From NCBI GenBank assembly GCA_000697475.1, contig JNEU01000854.1, forward strand, positions 1 to 15,515: a DNA stretch of 15,515 bases. The letters are read 5' to 3'. The stretch is from Lichtheimia corymbifera B2541 (lineage: Eukaryota; Mucoromycota; Mucoromycetes; Mucorales; Lichtheimiaceae). The translations under genes and the position numbers were made by a program. A model generated the notes under the pieces. That model saw only the letters and a list, made by a program, of their open reading frames with translations. It was not told the DNA's origin and did not search any database. Numbering within the stretch: the first letter of the stretch is position 1; each line of letters begins with the position of its first letter. Positions 8,998 to 15,515 of the stretch are shown here, piece after piece.

Positions 8998-10907
8998 TTA
9001 CAGTACGCTCTTGAGTTTCTTTTCCACTTGCTCCCAATCATCCGTTTCTATCTTGACAATGGGGTGTTGGAAATGGTTTTCAATCATGTGCATTTGTTCC
9101 CATGTTTGTTTGTTGTGGACAAAATTGATGCTGACGCCTGTACGCCCAAATCGACCGGTACGACCAATACGATGTAAATACGCCTCATAGTCCGGTTGCC
9201 TTGTGTTGTAGTCAATGGGCAAGTCATAGTTCACCACCAGTGTGATTTGTGAGATATCGATGCCACGGGCAAGAACGTTGGTAGTGATCAACACCTTGAA
9301 TTCGCCACGTCGAAAATCATCCATGACCTTATCACGTTCCTCTGCTGTCATTTTGCCATGGAGTGAAACCACCGCGTGGCCCATGGAAGTCATCCTTCGT
9401 GCGATCTCATCCGCTGTCTCACGTGTGTGGCAAAAAATAATACTTTGGCTGACAGTCAACAAGTCGTACAGATTGCAAAGCACCTCATACTTGTGATCCT
9501 GGCTATCACAATCCATATAAAATTGCTTGATTCCTTCCACACTGAGCTCTTCACGCTTGAGTGATATCTCGTTCGCCTCAGGTGCAAACTTGTTGGCAAA
9601 TCGCCGTACATTGTCAGGGAACGTGGCTGAAAATAGAATGACTTGTAGCGGATGTGGTACTCGAATCATCGCCTTGATGCGAATACTTTGATCACCCAAT
9701 CCAGCTTGATCCAACATATTGTCCGCTTCATCCAATACAAAGAGTTTCATATGCTGCACTGCAAGTTGTCGTCGTCGAATGGCTTCTTGCACTGTACCAG
9801 GTGTACCCACTACCACTTGTGCTTGTATGGTATGCCCACGCGTCAATGAATCCTTGACTGCTAACGCCGTAGTGATTTGAGTGAATTGTGACATTTCTTG
9901 TACCACATCCATGATTTGTCGTGCTAATTCACGTGATGGCGCGAGACATAGTGCTTGTGGTTGTTTCACTGCTGCATCCACCCGAGATAACATGGTCAAA
10001 ACAAAAGCTGCAGTCTTTCCGGTACCACTTTGCGACTGGCCGATCATATTGCGTGGTCTATAATAGTAGAAGAAATAAGCTTCTTGCTACGTCCCCTTTT
10101 ACAAACACATCCCATGTATCTCCTTGAACACTTACGGATTGGAAAGTAATAATGGTAAAGCACGCTCCTGAATTTTTGATGGTTTGGAGAATCCCATAGC
10201 ATATAAGCCTTTGAGCAGATCAGGATTCCTATATACAATAACACCCTTTAGATACGCGTTATCCCCATTCATCCTTTGCAACAACTCACTTACAATCCCA
10301 ATTCTTCGAATGATTTGACGGAATACAAGGGTGAATTTGGATCAGCCTGTTGATCGGCTAGCTTCACTTGGACATCATGATTGCTCTTGATAAGATTGCT
10401 AGATTGAGCGTCTAATCCAACAGACATGTAAGCGTCAAAGATTCCACAATGATCGCTCGAAATGGATACAAACCATCCTTATCCTTGGTTTGAGCCTCTA
10501 TCATATAACATATGAATACCCTCCAATGATAACCCATCATCCTCTACTGTATTTACCTTGAGATGATTGATTTGTTGTCCCACTAGCGGCTGGTGATCCC
10601 ATCGCTATATAATCCATATATGAGCTATGAAGATAGCGGTTGACATATGCTTGTATACTACTCACGCTTAGCGGTTGTGAGGTCTCCAAGTTTTAGGGTG
10701 ATATTGTCCACCGAGTCTAGAAAGTATCCAAAGAAAGGACTGAGTCGTAATGTGTACATTGGGAAGAAGATGAGTTCGATCCAACGTTGACCATTGCAAC
10801 AAGGAAGAATAGGAGGTCATTCTCCACCAGTATCACTCCTTGTTGAAAGCAATGAGGATCCCTGATTAGCAAGTAGTGAGAATAAAGATATACATACTGT
10901 TTGACAT
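8998..10907 (-). CDS. DBP5: DEAD-box mRNA-export ATPase/helicase, Dbp5/DDX19 type, 467 aa, 7 exons
   Basis: Exons on the minus strand: 10907-10898, 10716-10666, 10604-10557, 10497-10474, 10411-10294, 10228-10136 and 10057-8998. The joined frame is 1404 nt, ending in TAA. Dbp5 remodels mRNPs at the cytoplasmic face of the nuclear pore, activated by Gle1 and inositol hexakisphosphate, and also acts in translation termination (family knowledge). In order: [17 protein letters not shown] (family signature before the core), Q motif around F97/Q104, motif I SQSGTGKT (Lys129), [19 protein letters not shown] (224-227), SAT (258-260), [18 protein letters not shown] (373-382) and HRIGRTGR (410-417), with the C-terminal tail DDWEQVEKK. 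All catalytic motifs are intact and the length is normal (yeast and human forms are about 480). The N-terminal model is less certain: a 10-nt first coding exon, MSNN at the junction, a 181-nt first intron, and weak donors GTAAAT and GTTTGT. It is supported because every junction keeps frame and yields a typical Ser/Gln/Lys-rich leader. An ATG at 10427 is an alternative start. Confidence 0.93.
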
Positions 10908-11209
10908 GGCCTTAATGAGAGTGTGAGGGAGTATGCGTGTTTTTGCGTGTGAGTGTGCGATAAAAGAGGTGTGTGAGAGCGGTGATGCATCCATCCATGC
11001 ATAATTGTTCCTTCTCTCTCTCTCGGAAGTGGAATCACAAGCTCAGCTGAGCCCAGCTAGCATGACGTTATAATTTATCCATGCAGCACGTTTCCCAAGC
11101 ACCCGGTTCAAGTGATGAGCCTTTGCACAAACCCCCCCCCCAATCTATTGACAACCCCTTCTTCCTTCAACAAGAAGGAGTGGCAAAATGGGATGATGAT
11201 GAAGGGAGA

Positions 11210-11217
11210 TATAAATA
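11210..11217 (+). promoter_or_regulatory. TATA-like box ahead of the small ORF
   Basis: TATAAATA in the context GGGAGATATAAATATTG, 29 bases before the ATG at 11246. If used conventionally, transcription would start at or just before that ATG, leaving almost no leader, so it may instead serve a different start or be chance AT-richness. Confidence 0.3.
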
Positions 11218-11245
11218 TTGACTTTTTGTTTACGTGCGATGAGCG

Positions 11246-11395
11246 ATGTTGATGGCTTTTACTACTACTACTACAACATTAGTAATGATCATGACAACTC
11301 TTGTAATATGGTCCATGATTCAAGCACGCACGGCTGCATTGAAATTATTACAAGCAGCAACAGGGGTTGGTTTGCATCATCGTCCTGAGCAATGA
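11246..11395 (+). CDS. Possible 49-aa single-pass membrane peptide (unassigned)
   Basis: ATG at 11246 to TGA at 11393-11395. The peptide starts MLMAF, then a run of six Thr (from an ACT/ACA repeat), a hydrophobic stretch (LVMIMTTLVIWSMI, about residues 12-25) that could span a membrane, and a basic/polar tail (ARTAALKLLQAATG, then HHRPEQ). A TATA-like box lies 29 bases upstream. I recognise no family, and an overlapping frame starting at 11239 is equally open, so coding is uncertain. It could also be the first exon of a longer spliced gene or part of the ubiquitin upstream region. Confidence 0.25.
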   Translation: MLMAFTTTTTTLVMIMTTLVIWSMIQARTAALKLLQAATGVGLHHRPEQ

Positions 11396-11746
11396 TGATG
11401 TACGCTGATAAGTTACGCAGCACCCCCCAAAAATTTCAAGTTTCACACAGCCAACCATCATCCATCACGGATACCACCGCAGCATTAATAATGCTACTCT
11501 GGAGTGGTGTTGTCATATCCCATTCTTATTTATTAATGACAAGCATGACGACAGTGTCATCTGCTATTCTATAAAAATAAGCTTGTGTGAGTGTGATGGG
11601 GTGTGTGATTGACAACAAAGAAGAAGGATGGAATCCGATAGAAGTGTCCAGATCGCTCTTGTTTCTTTCATCATCGCCGGATCCACCGTATATGGGATGA
11701 TTTGACTCACGAGAGAAAAAGCAGGGTCGTACACTTGGCTCCGTAA

Positions 11747-13015
<1,269 letters not shown>

Positions 13016-13288
13016 ACACATTCACACGATCACCCCCTCCTTTATCATTGCGTCCTCTCATTCCCCCCTTTAAGATAGCAACTTTTTCTTCGCGTATCAT
13101 TCATTCTCTTCTTTAACCGTTGCTTTCATGTAAACAAAGATCCCAATTGCAAACCAAACAAAACATGTGTGTGTGTGAAAATGATGGATGTGGTGCTCTC
13201 TTTGTTCATTTGGTGGGAAAAAGTAAAATCCGAGTTACTATATTTAGTTTAATATCATGCGTTTGATTCATGTCGGCCATTTATACTA
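13016..13288. other. Convergent intergenic region (3' ends of polyubiquitin and the HAD gene)
   Basis: 273 bases between convergent stops. It contains pyrimidine-rich sequence just after the ubiquitin stop, a short TG run (about 13164-13176) and AT-rich sequence. No gene is visible. Confidence 0.5.
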
Positions 13289-14616
13289 CTACGGGTTGGA
13301 TGATACAGCTTTGGGTTGTTGTTGTGTTGAAGACAATGAAGATGGAGAGCCCAAGATAGTACATAATTCTTGCAATGACATGATGGTGTTTGGGATCTGA
13401 ACAGGGGATGGGGCATCTTGAACCAACGCGGGTGCAGAATCTTGATAAGAGAGTTTACCTATCGGAATCAACATGTGGCATGATCATCAGTAGGGTGATT
13501 TATGTGCTGAGCAAGCACGTTACATACTTCTTTCAAGCAAAACGGAATACCATCCAGCATCACGAGCTCCTATAGACACAATGAGCCTTTCATATAGATA
13601 TACATACAATGAATTTATCACTGACCTTGGAAATCCCTAATATCCGCAATAACAATGAAGCGGCGGTCCGATTTCATGCATGAATAAAATAATCAATGAT
13701 CCCACGCACCCATGCACCCGCCATCCATGCTTACTTTTCAGCATCATCACCCACATGTAATGCATTCTGAGGAGACACATTGGCAATTTGTAGTGCCTTG
13801 TCAAAGATCTCGAGGGCAGGCTTTTCATATCCAGCAAGGCAACTTGGCAATACAAAGTCAAAATGTTGATCAAGGTTTAAGCTCTTGATGACCGATACTA
13901 TTCGAGATATATATAAGTAATCCTCCACCTTGACATTGACCTCTTGGATCGTTGACTTACACACTCGCTCGTCCGAGTTACTAATGACACCCATTTGGAA
14001 TCCTCGACGTTTCAGCTCAGCCAAAGTCTTGTCAACATCCGGAAAGGTGGCGTAACCTTCCGCAGTCATGAACCGCGTATACAATGAGTCAAAAAGTCGA
14101 CCAAAGATCGGATCAAGATCTAAATAATATATGTACGTGTATATGCGTGAGTATTCAAAATCCTGCTAAATAGACAACATTATTATATACCTTGCTTGTT
14201 TGCACCTGCTCCCAGGAACGTCGTATAAACCAGCTAATGGAATTGATAAGGTTCATTGCATTCCGGATATTCCAGTATTGTCCCATATTTACCTCTTCCC
14301 ACCATTCGCGCGGCGTCATACCGAGTTGAAGGCCATAAAAGGGTGCACGGTCGAGTTGCTTCTTATAAGCATGACCAAAGTTTTGGCTGACAGCATTTTT
14401 AGTCACATGGATACCGAAACGAGCAGCTTCTTGTGCCTAATGAACATACGCAATGGGGATCCCATTAGCAACTGAGAGGTCGATTGCAGACAAAGAGAGA
14501 GTGAGATTACTTGCATATTGAGCAGACAAGCTACCCTTTGGTTTGAAGAGGGTATTATAAGCGTCAAAAGTGAGGAGGCGTATCCGTAAAGGAGCTGTAG
14601 TGGAGGTGGATGCCAT
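13289..14616 (-). CDS. HAD-superfamily hydrolase, HDHD3/DREG-2-like, 277 aa, 8 exons
   Basis: Exons on the minus strand: 14616-14515, 14436-14293, 14233-14191, 14119-13961, 13897-13735, 13636-13626, 13569-13528 and 13458-13289. The joined frame is 834 nt, ending in TAG. The family is soluble haloacid-dehalogenase-fold enzymes, usually phosphatases of unknown substrate; animal HDHD3 and Drosophila REG-2 are relatives. Motifs: I, LLTFDAYNTLF with nucleophile Asp18; a helical cap with MTPREWWEE (characteristic WW) then LVYTTFLGAGANKQ; II, VISNSDERV with Ser143; III, GYEKPALEIF with Lys175; IV, HVGDDAEKDF with Asp200/Asp201; then GARDAGWYSVLLERS. The usual second Asp two residues after the nucleophile is Tyr here, as in L-2-haloacid dehalogenases (FDAYGTL), so chemistry may differ from typical phosphatases. 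Exon 6 is only 11 nt and intron 1 is probably GC-AG. The last 55 residues are Ser/Gln/Pro-rich and not conserved. I chose the start at 14616, just before the fold; an in-frame ATG at 14640 would add eight residues. Confidence 0.9.
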
Positions 14617-15013
14617 AAAAGAACAAGAAGAAAAGGACAAAATATACTGTACGGGTCAGCGGGATGGAATGTTGTAGTTTTAATGCAAAATGTAAATGTA
14701 CACAATTACACGAAACAAAAAGGATCCTCTCCCTCATGTGAAATGAGACACGGACCCACCACCACAACCATCACATGCATATTTGTTATCCTCTCTTTTT
14801 ATCCACGGGTTCATCATCATCAACAGTGTCATTTATATATAAAGAAGGGGGGATGAATAGGTTGCACAAGAGTAGCAGTATTATTATAAGGGTGAAGGAT
14901 GAATATCTATATTATAATAATGCATGTTTTAACCCCTGGATGCATTATCGAAACAATGGGTTTATTCATGTATTGCATATACGTGTTTCGTGTACATGTA
15001 TCGGCGGCATTAG
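14617..15013. other. Upstream region of the HAD gene, no gene seen
   Basis: About 400 bases before the HAD start codon. The stretch nearest the gene is pyrimidine-rich on the coding (minus) strand. Around 14830-14925 it becomes AT-rich, with TATATATAAA at about 14832-14842 and runs of TATTATTATAA. The open frames here contain no recognisable domain. Confidence 0.45.
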
Positions 15014-15492
15014 CATCAAGAGGAGATCGAATACAGAGTCCCCGCTGACCTTATTGAAAGGGATACGACTCACAGTTACATCTACTCTCTGTGTGCGTGT
15101 GTGTACAACCAAGCGTCTCAGGACTTGCAGTTACGCACCCAGGAAATTCACAATGAGAACAATGTCAGCCAACTTGAACCATTCAGTCATTCAACCACGA
15201 TAATAACACATACCTGGTACTTGATCGCAGAGACACTTTCCGTAGGATGGTCATCCACTGATTTAGCCCCAATACACAGTTGCAGCATGGATCATCGGCT
15301 ATCACCACCTCCCCAAATTCATACAAGTGTGGTCATCGGAACTCGCCCCAGCCGGCGCCCCCAAACCAGAGTGGTGATCCTCCAGCCAAGGGAGTGGTAA
15401 AGAAAGCTCTTTCACAGTCGAGCAATCATAGATGGCCACCTACGGCAAAACTCATGGGATTGGATATTCTTGCTAGATTTGACATTAGTTAG
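15014..15492 (+). other. Unresolved coding signal at the right edge (plus-strand reading)
   Basis: On the plus strand a frame is open from 15014, right after a TTAG that could be an acceptor, to about 15216. It contains NQASQDLQLRTQEIHNENN. A 50-nt intron at 15217-15266 (donor GTACTT, acceptor TTTAG) would join it in frame to a second open stretch ending in TAG at 15490-15492 (GVVKKALSQSSNHRWPPTAK, then LMGLDILARF). There is no start codon or family match, and the donor is weak. The minus strand carries a competing candidate exon at 15214-15288, so the two readings exclude each other and neither is secure. Confidence 0.2.
15214..15288 (-). other. Competing minus-strand candidate exon at the right edge
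   Basis: ATG at 15288 opens 25 codons (MLQLCIGAKS, then VDDHPTESVSAIKYQ) ending exactly at a textbook donor, CAG|GTATGT (intron from 15213). The following acceptor is unclear: TTCAAG after 41 nt would be shorter than any other intron here, and a later CTGCAAG gives an immediate stop. I do not recognise the protein. It could be a genuine first exon of a short gene or chance. Confidence 0.2.
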
Positions 15493-15515
15493 CAACATGG
15501 AAAGATGTACAGGGC

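Noticed and set aside
10294..10427. ATG at 10427 as the Dbp5 start
   Set aside because: It is open and in frame, but the ATG falls just before a good TTAG acceptor. Joining the upstream exons gives a longer leader more like the family. Kept only as an alternative.

Overview
This window looks like nuclear DNA of a filamentous fungus, most likely an early-diverging one (Mucoromycota/Mucorales). It contains a velvet-domain regulator, a family largely confined to fungi. Its genes are interrupted by many short introns (mostly 53-98 nt, GT-AG, usually with a TAG acceptor). It also has a head-to-tail polyubiquitin gene with fungal-type ubiquitin and conserved housekeeping genes in mixed orientations. 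The phylum is an inference from style; no rRNA or other marker is present. I rebuilt all gene models by hand from splice signals and family conservation.

Layout. 1-1945: an array of nested palindromic repeats. The left 985 bp form a near-perfect inverted repeat, followed by one more good copy and then by diverged fold-back copies. 1946-4086: 2.1 kb with no recognisable gene. 4087-6123 (-): Noc4-type ribosome biogenesis protein, 7 exons, 561 aa. 6124-6919: divergent promoter region. 6920-8499 (+): velvet-family regulator, 7 exons, 393 aa, with a Gln-rich tail. 8500-8997: short convergent gap. 8998-10907 (-): Dbp5/DDX19-type mRNA export helicase, 7 exons, 467 aa. 10908-11869: divergent promoter region holding a possible tiny membrane-peptide ORF and the ubiquitin promoter. 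11870-13015 (+): intronless polyubiquitin, five 76-aa units plus Phe. 13016-13288: convergent gap. 13289-14616 (-): HAD-superfamily hydrolase of the HDHD3/DREG-2 type, 8 exons, 277 aa, with an 11-nt microexon and a probable GC-AG intron. 14617-15515: mostly unassigned, with conflicting weak coding signals on both strands at the right edge.

The four spliced genes and polyubiquitin look like ordinary, individually transcribed eukaryotic genes. Noc4 (small-subunit rRNA processing), Dbp5 (mRNA export) and polyubiquitin (stress and proteolysis) are growth or stress housekeeping functions. The velvet protein is a developmental regulator. Nothing suggests a dedicated gene cluster. The most unusual structure is the nested palindrome array at the left end; I cannot match it to a named element family.
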